Assembly (NCBI RefSeq): GCF_029761915.1
Contig: NZ_CP121695.1
Location: forward strand, 1,889,501 to 1,953,500
Source of the DNA: Bradyrhizobium sp. CB1650
Lineage (GTDB): Bacteria > Pseudomonadota > Alphaproteobacteria > Rhizobiales > Xanthobacteraceae
Direction: 5' to 3'
Length of the DNA: 64,000 nucleotides
In this document: positions 54,733 to 63,084 of the stretch, piece by piece
How positions within the stretch are numbered: the first letter of the stretch is position 1
How the letters are laid out: every line of letters starts with the position of its first letter
Translations under genes and position numbers: made by a program
Notes under the pieces: model-generated
Database searches by the model: none
What the model was told of the DNA's origin: nothing
What the model saw: only the letters and a program-made list of their open reading frames with translations

Positions 54733-55914
54733 TCAGTATGAGCGGGGCATGCCGAGCACGTGCTCGGCGATGAAGGACAGCACGAGGTTGGTCGAGATCG
54801 GCGCCACCTGGTAGAGCCGCGTCTCGCGGAACTTGCGCTCGACGTCGTATTCCTCGGCGAAGCCGAAGCCGCCATGGGTCTGGATGGCCGCATTGGCCGC
54901 CTCCCAGGACGCATCCGCCGCCAGCATTTTCGCCATATTGGCTTCCGCGCCGCAGTCGAGCCCGGCTTCGTATTTGCGCGTCGCTTCCTTCACCATCAGC
55001 TCGGCCGCGCGCATCGACGCGTAGGCCTTGGCGATCGGGAACTGAATGCCCTGGTTCTGGCCGATCGGCCGGCCGAACACCGCGCGTTCCTTGGCGTAGT
55101 TCGATGCCTTGGCAATGAACCACTTGGCGTCGCCGACGCATTCGGCGGCAATGAGGATGCGTTCGGCATTCATGCCGGAGAGGATGTAGCGAAAGCCCTT
55201 GCCTTCCTCGCCGATCAGGTTTTCCGCGGGCACCTTCATGTCCGTAAAAAACACCTCGGTGGTGGCATGGTTCATCATTGTGCGGATCGGGCGGATCTCG
55301 AGGCCCTTGCCCCTGGCGTCGCGCATGTCGACGATGAACACGGAAAGGCCGTCGGTGCGCTTCTTGGCCTTCTCCTTCGGCGTGGTGCGCGCGAGCAGGA
55401 TCATCAGGTCGGAATGCTCGGCGCGGCTGGTCCAGATTTTCTGGCCGTTCACGACGTAGTGGTCGCCCTCGCGGCGGGCGAACGTCTTGAGCGAAGAGGT
55501 GTCCGTGCCGCTGGTCGGCTCCGTGACGCCGAAGGCTTGCAGACGCAGTTCGCCGGTCGCGACCTTCGGCAGATACTTCGCCTTCTGCGCGTCGCTGCCG
55601 TGCCGGAGCACCGTGCCCATCGTGTACATCTGGGCATGACAGCCGCCGCCGTTGCAGCCCGCACGCTGGATCTCCTCGAGGATCGCGGCCGCGGCGGAAA
55701 GCTTGAGGCCCGCGCCGCCATATTCCTCGGGGATCAGCACCGAGAGATAGCCGGCCTCAGTCAGCGCATCGACGAAGGCTTTTGGATAGGCCATCTCGCG
55801 ATCGAGCTTGCGCCAGTATTCGCCGGGAAACTGCGCGCAGAGCTTTGCCACGGCCTCGCGGATGTCGGCGTGATCTTCGGTCTGTTGTTGTTCTTCCTGT
55901 TTTTCTTGGCTCAT
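54733..55914 (-). CDS. Acyl-CoA dehydrogenase, isovaleryl-type active site
   Basis: The 393-residue enzyme has the FAD motif FGVTEPTSGTDTSSLKT, VVNGQKIWTSRAEHSDL, VFGRPIGQNQGIQFPIA and HGGFGFAEEYDVERKFRE. The usual C-terminal base of YEGT is lost (YQVAPISTN); instead Glu251 in SGMNAERILIA occupies the position used by isovaleryl-CoA and long-chain dehydrogenases. First gene of a three-gene operon, divergent from a LysR regulator. A short Glu/Gln-rich N-terminal tail (KQEEQQQTEDH) precedes the fold. Confidence 0.9.
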   Translation of the reverse strand: MSQEKQEEQQQTEDHADIREAVAKLCAQFPGEYWRKLDREMAYPKAFVDALTEAGYLSVLIPEEYGGAGLKLSAAAAILEEIQRAGCNGGGCHAQMYTMGTVLRHGSDAQKAKYLPKVATGELRLQAFGVTEPTSGTDTSSLKTFARREGDHYVVNGQKIWTSRAEHSDLMILLARTTPKEKAKKRTDGLSVFIVDMRDARGKGLEIRPIRTMMNHATTEVFFTDMKVPAENLIGEEGKGFRYILSGMNAERILIAAECVGDAKWFIAKASNYAKERAVFGRPIGQNQGIQFPIAKAYASMRAAELMVKEATRKYEAGLDCGAEANMAKMLAADASWEAANAAIQTHGGFGFAEEYDVERKFRETRLYQVAPISTNLVLSFIAEHVLGMPRSY

Positions 55915-56039
55915 GGCGTTTCCCGTGGGCTTTGGTTGAGAGAATAGCGCCGGCCAATCCTCCGGCGTTGTGAAAACAACGCCAACCCCCTATGCTCATT
56001 TGCTATAGCGTATGGAGTAGCGTTCCAAGATTGGCAAGT

Positions 56040-56960
56040 ATGGATTTCCGTCAGCTCAGGACCTTCAGTTGCGTGGCGGAGCTCGGCAGCCTCTCCAAGG
56101 CGTCCGACACGTTGCGCGTGGCGCAGCCGGCGCTGAGCCGCCAGATCAAGCTGTTGGAACACGAGCTGCGCACCGAATTGTTCACCCGCAATGGCCGCGG
56201 CATGGTGCTGACCGAGGCTGGGCGCCTGTTGCTGGCGCGCACCTCCGGCATCGTGCGCCAGATCGATCAGATCCGCGACGACATCCAGTCGGCGAAGGGG
56301 CCGCCGTCCGGCCATGTCGTGCTCGGCCTGGTTCCGACCGTGAGCTGCGTGCTGTCGGCGCGCTTTGCGCGGCGCTGCGTCGAATCCTTTCCCGGCATCT
56401 CGCTGCGCATCGTCGAGAGCTATAGCGGTCATCTCGTCGAATGGTTGCATCGCGGCGAGATGGATCTTGCAATCCTCTATGGCCGCTCGGCCGACCTGCA
56501 TCTCAATGTGCAGAGCCTCGGCCGTGACAACATCGTCGCGGTCGGCCCGCGCGGTTGCGGCCTGTCGCGCAAGAAGAGCGTCGACGTCGCGTGGCTGTTG
56601 CGGCAGCGGCTGGTCCTGCCCAGTCATTCGCACGGCCTCCGCGCGCTGATCGAGCACGCGGCCGCGCAGCGCAAGATCAAGCTCAACGTCCAGCTCGAGG
56701 CGGATTCCTTCCGCGTGCTCACCAGCCTCGTCGAGGAGGGGCTGGGCTTCGCGCTGCTGCCGCCCTCTTCGGTGCATGGCGAGGTCGCGGACGGGCGGCT
56801 GGAAACCGCGGCCGTCTCGAAACCGATGACGCGCGAGCTCATATTCGCTTCTCCGATCGACCGTCCCGCCTCGACGGCGTCGCTCGCCATCACCGCGCTC
56901 CTGCGCGACGAGGTCGCGGCCTGCCGCAAGGAAGGCCTGTGGGAGATCAAGTTGAGTTAG
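56040..56960 (+). CDS. LysR-family regulator, divergent from the acyl-CoA operon
   Basis: The 306-residue protein has a LysR N-terminal helix-turn-helix (MDFRQLRTFSCVAELGSL, ASDTLRVAQPALSRQIKLLE) and a substrate-binding domain (about 90-295). Start ATG 56040 gives the standard length; the frame opens earlier but without a LysR-like sequence. The 125 bases between it and the acyl-CoA dehydrogenase include an AT-rich patch (tttgctatagcgtatgg at about 56000) where its binding site may lie. Probably activates that operon in response to a pathway acid or CoA ester (inference). Confidence 0.9.
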   Translation: MDFRQLRTFSCVAELGSLSKASDTLRVAQPALSRQIKLLEHELRTELFTRNGRGMVLTEAGRLLLARTSGIVRQIDQIRDDIQSAKGPPSGHVVLGLVPTVSCVLSARFARRCVESFPGISLRIVESYSGHLVEWLHRGEMDLAILYGRSADLHLNVQSLGRDNIVAVGPRGCGLSRKKSVDVAWLLRQRLVLPSHSHGLRALIEHAAAQRKIKLNVQLEADSFRVLTSLVEEGLGFALLPPSSVHGEVADGRLETAAVSKPMTRELIFASPIDRPASTASLAITALLRDEVAACRKEGLWEIKLS

Positions 56961-57097
56961 ATGTACCTGTGTCGTAGAACAGCCGCGCGCCATATTGTCT
57001 TCGCATCTGGCGCGACCTGTCATGCCGAAATTTTATAGCTGGCAACATTACCCCCGGATGAGGGCCAGGAGCGCTGCGCTCATTGCCTCACTCTTTG

Positions 57098-57200
57098 CTG
57101 TCATCACCCGCGAAAGCGGGTGATCCAGTATTCCAGAGGCGGCGAGAGCTACGGAGAAGCCGCGGCGTACTGGATGCCCCGCCTGCGCGGGGCATGACAG
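57098..57200. repeat. Dispersed repeat (tcattccccgcgaaagcgg family), copy 3
   Basis: ctgtcatcacccgcgaaagcgggtgatccagta faces tactggatgccccgcctgcgcggggcatgacag. Each end hairpin has compensating changes (cacccgc/gcgggtg here against ccccgc/gcgggg elsewhere), so the structure is kept while the sequence differs. Confidence 0.85.
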
Positions 57201-57210
57201 AGGAGTGCGC

Positions 57211-58485
57211 CTACCCCGGAATCCGCACCGGCAGGGTTTCATATCCCTTGATGAAGCTCGAATAGATCCGCTTGGGCTCGCCGACCACCTCGATGCGGTC
57301 GAAGCGCTTCAGCATCTCCTCCCAGACGATCCGGAGCTGGAGCTCGGCGAGGCGCATGCCGACGCAGCGATGGATGCCGAAGCCGAAGGAGAGATGGGTG
57401 CGCGGCCGCGGCCGGTCGATGATGAACTCGGTCGGCTTCTCGAACGTCTCCTCGTCGCGGTTGCCCGAGACGTACCACATCACCACGCGGTCGCCCTTCT
57501 TGATGTGCCTGCCGCCGATCTCGGTATCCTGGAGCGCGGTGCGCCGCATATGCGCGAGCGGAGTCTGCCAGCGGATCACCTCCGGCACCATGGAATCGAT
57601 CAGCGCGGGATTGGCGCGGAGCTTGTCGTATTGCTCGGGGTTCTCGTTCAACGCCAGCACCGAGCCGGTCATGGTGTTGCGCGTGGTGTCGTTGCCGCCG
57701 ACGATGAGCAGGATGATGTTGCCCATCAGGTTGTCGGGGTCCATGTAGCGCGTCGCATCGTTATGGGCCATCAGCGACAGCAAATCGTTGCGCGGCGCGG
57801 CGTTGACGCGCTCGTTCCACAGCTTCGACATGTAGGCGTAGCACTCGTCCATCTCGCGGCGGCGCTCTTCGGCGGACGCGACGATGCCGCTCTTGGGCAG
57901 CGCGGTCGAGACGTCCGACCAGCGCGTCAGCTTGCGCCGCTCCTCCCAGGGAAAGTCGAACAAGGTGGCGAGCATCTGCGTCGTCAGCTCGATCGAAACG
58001 CGCTCGACGAAGTTGAAGGTCTCGTTGCGCGGCAGATTGTCGAGCACGGTCTGCGAGCGCTCGCGGATCAGTTTTGCCAATTCGTCCAGATGCGTCGGCG
58101 TGAACATCGGCGACACGGTCTTGCGCTGCGCCGAATGCTGCGGCTGATCCATGGCGATGAAGCTCGGCCAGTCATAGCCTTCCGGCACGTCGCGGATCGA
58201 GATGCCACCGAGGGTCGAGTCGGAGGAGAAGATGCCGTGATTGGTGTCGACATGCATGATGTCGTTGTATTTCACCACCGACCAGTAGGGCTCGATCGGC
58301 GCGTTGGTGCAGTAGTGCACCGGCTCTTCCCTGCGCAGCCGCTCGAACCACGGCCACAGCGTGTCGTCTTGGAACAGCCGCGGCGCGCCCGGGTGGAACT
58401 GCGCGAGCGGCGTCGCATAGGCCTCCTCACGCGCCCTGCGCATGCGTTCGGCCTTGTCCACATTGACCGAGGTTTGGATGTTCAT
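57211..58485 (-). CDS. Cytochrome P450, CYP153-like (copy 2 of tandem pair)
   Basis: The 424-residue soluble P450 has the I-helix oxygen motif GGNDTTRN (263-270), the ExxR pair Glu292/Arg295 in PEVIRW, and the heme loop FGFGIHRCVGMRLAE with Cys374. GGNDTTRN and the heme-loop sequence are typical of CYP153 alkane omega-hydroxylases, class I enzymes that need a ferredoxin and a ferredoxin reductase; neither is encoded nearby. It is closely similar to the upstream P450 at 58546-59811, with 60 bases between them. The second gene of the probable operon. Confidence 0.88.
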   Translation of the reverse strand: MNIQTSVNVDKAERMRRAREEAYATPLAQFHPGAPRLFQDDTLWPWFERLRREEPVHYCTNAPIEPYWSVVKYNDIMHVDTNHGIFSSDSTLGGISIRDVPEGYDWPSFIAMDQPQHSAQRKTVSPMFTPTHLDELAKLIRERSQTVLDNLPRNETFNFVERVSIELTTQMLATLFDFPWEERRKLTRWSDVSTALPKSGIVASAEERRREMDECYAYMSKLWNERVNAAPRNDLLSLMAHNDATRYMDPDNLMGNIILLIVGGNDTTRNTMTGSVLALNENPEQYDKLRANPALIDSMVPEVIRWQTPLAHMRRTALQDTEIGGRHIKKGDRVVMWYVSGNRDEETFEKPTEFIIDRPRPRTHLSFGFGIHRCVGMRLAELQLRIVWEEMLKRFDRIEVVGEPKRIYSSFIKGYETLPVRIPG

Positions 58486-58513
58486 GGACGGTTGCTCCAG
58501 GTTTTTCTCTTCG

Positions 58514-58537
58514 CCTCTCCCCGCGTGCGGGGAGAGG
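58514..58537. repeat. 11-bp palindrome (ctctccccgc family) between the two P450 genes
   Basis: cctctccccgc and gcggggagagg flank a 2-base centre. It lies inside the probable P450 operon, so it either attenuates the second gene or acts as an RNA-stability hairpin. Confidence 0.8.
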
Positions 58538-58545
58538 GAGACGTT

Positions 58546-59811
58546 CTACGCCGCAATCTTTACCGGCAGCGTCTCGTAGCCCTTGATAAAGCTCGAATAG
58601 ACCCGCTTGGGCTCGCCGACCACGTCGATGTGATCGAAGCGCTTCAGGATCTCCTCCCAGATGATCTTCAACTGCAATTCGGCAAGCCGCAAGCCTACGC
58701 AGCGATGGATACCAAAGCCGAAGGAGAGATGCGTACGCGGCCGCGCGCGGTCAATGATGAAATCGTAAGGCTTTTCGATCGCCTCCTCGTCGCGGTTGCC
58801 CGAGACGTACCACATCACGACCTTGTCACCCTTTTTGATCTGCTTCCCGCGGAACTCGAAATCGACGAGCGCGGTGCGGCGCATATGCGCAAGCGGCGTC
58901 TGCCAGCGGATCACCTCGGGCACGAAGCTGTCGATCAGTGCGGGGTTCTCGCGCAGCTTGCGGTACTGCTCGGGATGCTGGCTCAGCGCGTAGATCGAAC
59001 CCGACATGGTGTTGCGGGTGGTGTCGTTGCCGCCGACAATGAGCAGGATGAGGTTGCCGAGGAAGTTCTTGGCGTCCATGTGGCGCGTCGCATCGCCATG
59101 CGCCATCATCGACAGCAGATCGCTCTTCGGCGGCTGCTGGCTGCGCTCCTTCCAGAGCGCGGAGAAATATTGCGCACATTCGAGCAGCACGGCCTGCCGC
59201 TCGTCCTCCGTGGGCACGAGCCCGTCCGGGCCCGGGATCGTCATGGCGACGTCGGACCAGTGCGTCAGCTTGCGGCGTTCCTCCCAGGGAAAATCGAACA
59301 GCACCGCCAGCATCTGCGTGGTGAGCTCGATCGAGACGCGATCGACCCAGTCGAACACCTCGCCTTTGGGAAGATTGTCCAGACATTCCGCCGAGCGCTT
59401 GCGGATGTTGCTGGCGAGTTCGTCGAGGTGCGTCGGCGTGAACATCGGCGCCACGGTCTTGCGCTGTGCGCTGTGGCGGGGCGGGTCCATCGAAATGAAG
59501 CTTTCCCGGCGCAGCTCGGGATCGACGTCGCGGATGGTGATGCCGCCGAGCATCGCGGCCGAGGAGAACACCGAGTGATTGGTCTCGATCTCCATGATGT
59601 CGTTGTATCTGGTCACCGACCAGTACGGCCCGAACATCGAGTCCTTGCAGTAATGCACGGGTTCTTCCTTGCGCAGCCGGTCGAAATAGGGCCAGAACGT
59701 ATCGGTCCTGAACAATTCAGGATCGCCGGGATCGAACTGCTCCAGCGGCAATGATAAAGCGCGTTCGCGCAACGCATCGCACTTGGTGGTGCTTTCGATG
59801 GTCCCGTGCAT
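58546..59811 (-). CDS. Cytochrome P450, CYP153-like (copy 1 of tandem pair)
   Basis: The 421-residue P450 has GGNDTTRN (260-267), PEVIRW, and FGFGIHRCVGLRLAE with heme ligand Cys371. It shares most of its sequence with the neighbouring P450, including the last 15 residues before the C-terminus, so the two arose by tandem duplication. I start at ATG 59811 with CAGGGAG about 10 bases upstream; longer starts (59877 and beyond) lack a ribosome site. Predicted to hydroxylate a terminal alkyl group. Confidence 0.88.
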   Translation of the reverse strand: MHGTIESTTKCDALRERALSLPLEQFDPGDPELFRTDTFWPYFDRLRKEEPVHYCKDSMFGPYWSVTRYNDIMEIETNHSVFSSAAMLGGITIRDVDPELRRESFISMDPPRHSAQRKTVAPMFTPTHLDELASNIRKRSAECLDNLPKGEVFDWVDRVSIELTTQMLAVLFDFPWEERRKLTHWSDVAMTIPGPDGLVPTEDERQAVLLECAQYFSALWKERSQQPPKSDLLSMMAHGDATRHMDAKNFLGNLILLIVGGNDTTRNTMSGSIYALSQHPEQYRKLRENPALIDSFVPEVIRWQTPLAHMRRTALVDFEFRGKQIKKGDKVVMWYVSGNRDEEAIEKPYDFIIDRARPRTHLSFGFGIHRCVGLRLAELQLKIIWEEILKRFDHIDVVGEPKRVYSSFIKGYETLPVKIAA

Positions 59812-60051
59812 CGCCGTCTCTCCCTGACGTTCCTCCGCGCGACTTTTTCTTGAATTCTGCGCTGCGGTATTTGCCATGCAATTACAGCCCGTTGTCTGCG
59901 TCGGGGCAAGGGAGAGTTTTGCCGCATCCAACCTTCGCGTGAACGTCGGACGGTCGTCATGCTTTGAGGCGAACGTGATCTCCCGCACGTCATGGGACCC
60001 GGGATCGCACGAGAAATCGCTTGAAATCGAGCCAAATCGAACCCGCCTGTC

Positions 60052-60080
60052 TTGGGTATCGACTAACCTCTGATCTATAG
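60052..60080 (+). promoter_or_regulatory. Possible promoter of the DUF898-M48 operon
   Basis: TTGGGT, 17 bases and CTATAG end 37 bases before the DUF898 start. It lies in the 306-base gap 59812-60117 between divergent genes; apart from this I see nothing defined there. Confidence 0.35.
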
Positions 60081-60117
60081 TTTGAGCCGACCAGATCCGC
60101 ATCCCGAGGTTGCCGCC

Positions 60118-61271
60118 GTGAACGACCTGCAATGGAGCCCCATCGGCCCGCCCCAACCGGTGCCACCGCCACTGCCGCCCACGCGGGTCGACTTCACCGG
60201 CGACCGCACCGAGTTCCGCAAGATGGCGACGAAGGGCGCGGCGCTCGAGCTCGTCACCTTCGGCTTCTACCGGTTCTGGCTCGTCACCGACATCCGCCGG
60301 CATCTGTGGTCGAACACCTCGATCGACGGCGATGCCGCCGAATATACCGGGCGCGGCAAGGAGCTGCTGATCGGCTTCCTGTTCGCGCTCGCGATCCTCG
60401 TGCCAATCTATCTCGCCTATTTCCTGGTCACGATCGAGGCCGAGCGCTGGCAGGGCTTTGCCTCGACGCCGCTGTTCGTGAGCTTCTATGCCTTCGGACA
60501 ATTCGCGATCTACCGCGCGCGGCGCTACCGCCTGACCCGCACGGTCTGGCGCGGCGTGCGGTTCTGGATGGACGGATCAGGCTGGGCCTATTCGCTCCGC
60601 GCCATGCTGTGGGGCTTGCTCGTATTCCTGACCCTCGGTCTGGCGCTGCCTTGGCGTCAAGCGTCGCTGGAACGCTACAAGATGCGGCACACCCATTACG
60701 GCGATCTCTCGGGTGATTTCGAAGGCGACGGTTGGGAGTTCTTCAAGCGCGGCTGGTGGCTGTGGCTGCTCGCGCCGGTCGCGATTGTCATCTTCCCGCT
60801 GGCGCCGTTCTTCTATGCCGAGTTCAAGGCGCGCGAGTGGAGGTGGTGGCTCGCCGGGCTCCGCATCGGCGGCGTCCGCGCTCCTCGCTGCCGCACGACG
60901 CGTTCTACGGCCTCTATTGGAAGGTGATCGGCTGGTGGCTGATGCTGACGACCCTGTTCGGCTTCTATGTCGCCGGAGGCACCGCGCTCGTCGTCTGGCT
61001 CAGCGGCCTGCCGGTCGAGCAGGCGCTCGGGCCCGACGGGCCTGCCAAGAACATCCCGATGCTGGTGATGATGGTGATCGGCTATCTCGCCCTGGCGCTC
61101 GCCGTCAACATCGTGATGCGCGTCTATCTCCAGCGCGATCTCTGGGTGAAGGTGCTGGAGACCGTCGAGGTGCACGACATCGGCGCGGCGGCGGATGTGC
61201 GCGGCAGCGGCGAACTGGCCAGCGCGCTCGGCGAAGGTTTTGCCGATGGACTCGATGTTGCAGGATTCTAG
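60118..61271 (+). pseudogene. DUF898 (YjgN-like) membrane protein, frameshifted
   Basis: Two frames together give one protein of about 384 residues. The first (from GTG 60118) covers FTGDRTEFRKMATKGAALELVTFGFYRFW, RRHLWSNTSIDG and several membrane helices, to GLRIGGVR at 60879. The second resumes at about 60882 with SSLPHDAFYGLYWKVIGWWL and ends QRDLWVKVLETVEVHDIGA. One base is missing at about 60877-60882; both halves are otherwise well preserved. DUF898 proteins are polytopic inner-membrane proteins of unknown function. The M48 protease starts 4 bases after the stop. Pseudogene or sequencing error. Confidence 0.83.
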
Positions 61272-61274
61272 GTC

Positions 61275-62384
61275 GTGAGTGACGTGTCTGCCGAAGCCGT
61301 GGCTAAGGCCGGAAAACCGACGATCTTCTTCGACGGCGTGTCGAACCGCAGGCGGCAGGTGACGCTGACCTTCGGTGACGCGCTCGAGATTGCCGAGGAG
61401 GGCGCCGCGCCCGTTCGCTGGGTCTATGCCGACATCCGCCGCGCCGACAGTCCGGCCGGACTCCTGCGCCTCGCCTGTGCCTCGGTCTCGCCGCTGGCGC
61501 GGCTCGAGATCCGGGACGCCTCGCTCGGGGCGGAGCTCGCCGCGCGCTGCACACGATTGGATGAGCACCAGGCGACACGCCGCGGCACGGCCAGGATCGT
61601 CGGCTGGTCGCTCGCCGCCGCGGTCTCCATCGTCTGCGTCGTGCTGTTCGGCGTGCCGCTTGCCGCCGATCGCCTCGCGCCGCTGGTGCCGAAGCCGATC
61701 GAGCGGCGCATTGGCGACGCCGCCGAAGTCCAGATGAAGACGATCTTCGGTCGCGGCACCTGCGACGATGCGGCCGGGCAGGCGGCCTTCGCAAAACTCG
61801 TGAACCGCCTGCGCGACGTTGCCGGCCTCGATGACTCCATGACGGCGGCGGTGCTGCCGACCGCGGTGCCGAACGCCTTCGCGCTGCCGGGCGGCAAGGT
61901 TTTCCTGCTCAAGGGCCTGCTCGACAAGGCCGACAGCCCGGACGAGGTCGCGGGTATCCTCGCCCATGAGCTCGGCCATCTCAAGCATCACGACAACATG
62001 CGCGGCCTGATCTACAACGGCGGCACCTCGTTCCTGATCGGCCTGTTGTTCGGCGACGTCACCGGCTCGTCCGCCGTGATCTTCGCCTCGCGCAGCGTGG
62101 TCGAGGCCTCCTATTCGCGCGAGGCCGAGACCGACGCCGACACCTTCGCGATCGAGACGATGCACGCGCTCGGCCGCTCGCCGAAGCCCTCGGCCGAATT
62201 GATGTTCCGCATCACCGGCAAGGAAGGCGGCTCCGGCTTCACCATCCTGTCGAGCCACCCGCTGACCGAGGACCGTCTCGCGCGCATGACCAGGGAAGAC
62301 CGCCCGGTGAGCGGTCCGCCGCTGCTGACGAACGATGAGTGGCGTGCGCTGAAGGGGATTTGCGGCGGAAGCGGGAAGATCTGA
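61275..62384 (+). CDS. M48 family metallopeptidase, membrane-anchored
   Basis: The 369-residue protein has the zinc motif HELGH (His211, Glu212, His215) in GILAHELGHLKHHD and a third ligand in SREAETDADTFAIE. A membrane helix lies at about 107-130 before the protease domain, and another hydrophobic stretch follows the zinc site (about 230-245). The N-terminal region of about 100 residues resembles the extra domain of this M48 subgroup and may be regulatory. GTG 61275 is 4 bases after the DUF898 stop, so the genes are coupled. Confidence 0.87.
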   Translation: MSDVSAEAVAKAGKPTIFFDGVSNRRRQVTLTFGDALEIAEEGAAPVRWVYADIRRADSPAGLLRLACASVSPLARLEIRDASLGAELAARCTRLDEHQATRRGTARIVGWSLAAAVSIVCVVLFGVPLAADRLAPLVPKPIERRIGDAAEVQMKTIFGRGTCDDAAGQAAFAKLVNRLRDVAGLDDSMTAAVLPTAVPNAFALPGGKVFLLKGLLDKADSPDEVAGILAHELGHLKHHDNMRGLIYNGGTSFLIGLLFGDVTGSSAVIFASRSVVEASYSREAETDADTFAIETMHALGRSPKPSAELMFRITGKEGGSGFTILSSHPLTEDRLARMTREDRPVSGPPLLTNDEWRALKGICGGSGKI

Positions 62385-62398
62385 TCCTTCAGGCGCCG

Positions 62399-63028
62399 CT
62401 ATCTCGTCCCGTACGCGCGGTCGCCGGCGTCGCCGAGACCCGGCAGGATAAAACCGTTCTCGTCGAGGCCCTCGTCGATCGCGGCGGTCCAGATCCGGAC
62501 GTCCGGATGCAGTCCGCGAACGCGCTCGAGGCCCTCCGGCGCGGCGATCAGGCAGGCGAGGCGGATGTCCCTGGCGCCGCGCTCCTTGAGCCGGTCGACC
62601 GCAGCAACGGCGGTGTTGGCGGTCGCGACCACCGGCGTCACCACGATCGCAAGCCGCTCGCTGAGGTCGGACGGCGATTTGAAGAAATACTCGACCGCCG
62701 CGAAGGTATTGGGCTCGCGATAGAGCCCGATATGCGCGACACGCGCGGTCGGCACCAGATCCATCATGCCGTCGACGAAGGTCGTGCCGGCGCGCAGCAC
62801 CGGGACGAAGACCAGCTTCTTGCCGGCGATCTTGGCCGAGTGCATGCGCGTCAGCGGCGTGTCGACGACGACGTCGGCGAGCGGCAGATCGCGCGTCACC
62901 TCGTAGCAGAGGAGCATGCCGATCTCCTTGACCAGCTCGCGGAACGATTTTGTCGACATGGATTTGTCCCGCACCAAGGTCAGCTTGTGCTGGACCAGCG
63001 GATGATCGACGATTGTGACGCCTTCCAT
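62399..63028 (-). CDS. upp: Uracil phosphoribosyltransferase
   Basis: The 209-residue enzyme makes UMP from uracil and PRPP. It shows [45 protein letters not shown], and the C-terminal [14 protein letters not shown] uracil-binding loop. AGGAG lies about 9 bases before ATG 63028. It follows a DUF1688 gene by 56 bases on the same strand. In the yeast URC pathway a UPRT (Urc6) and a DUF1688 protein (Urc4) both take part in uracil breakdown, so this copy may be catabolic rather than a salvage enzyme. Confidence 0.92.
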   Translation of the reverse strand: MEGVTIVDHPLVQHKLTLVRDKSMSTKSFRELVKEIGMLLCYEVTRDLPLADVVVDTPLTRMHSAKIAGKKLVFVPVLRAGTTFVDGMMDLVPTARVAHIGLYREPNTFAAVEYFFKSPSDLSERLAIVVTPVVATANTAVAAVDRLKERGARDIRLACLIAAPEGLERVRGLHPDVRIWTAAIDEGLDENGFILPGLGDAGDRAYGTR

Positions 63029-63084
63029 GAGGGGATGCTCCTGAAATTTATCGATGCGCAATGCGATACGTTCGAACCCACGCG

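Noticed and set aside
52624..54741. 705-residue plus-strand ORF
   Set aside because: Antisense to the hydratase and CoA-transferase genes and running through a dispersed repeat; no recognisable domain.
57205..59754. 849-residue plus-strand ORF with an internal duplication
   Set aside because: It is antisense to both P450 genes; the duplication only mirrors the duplicated P450s.
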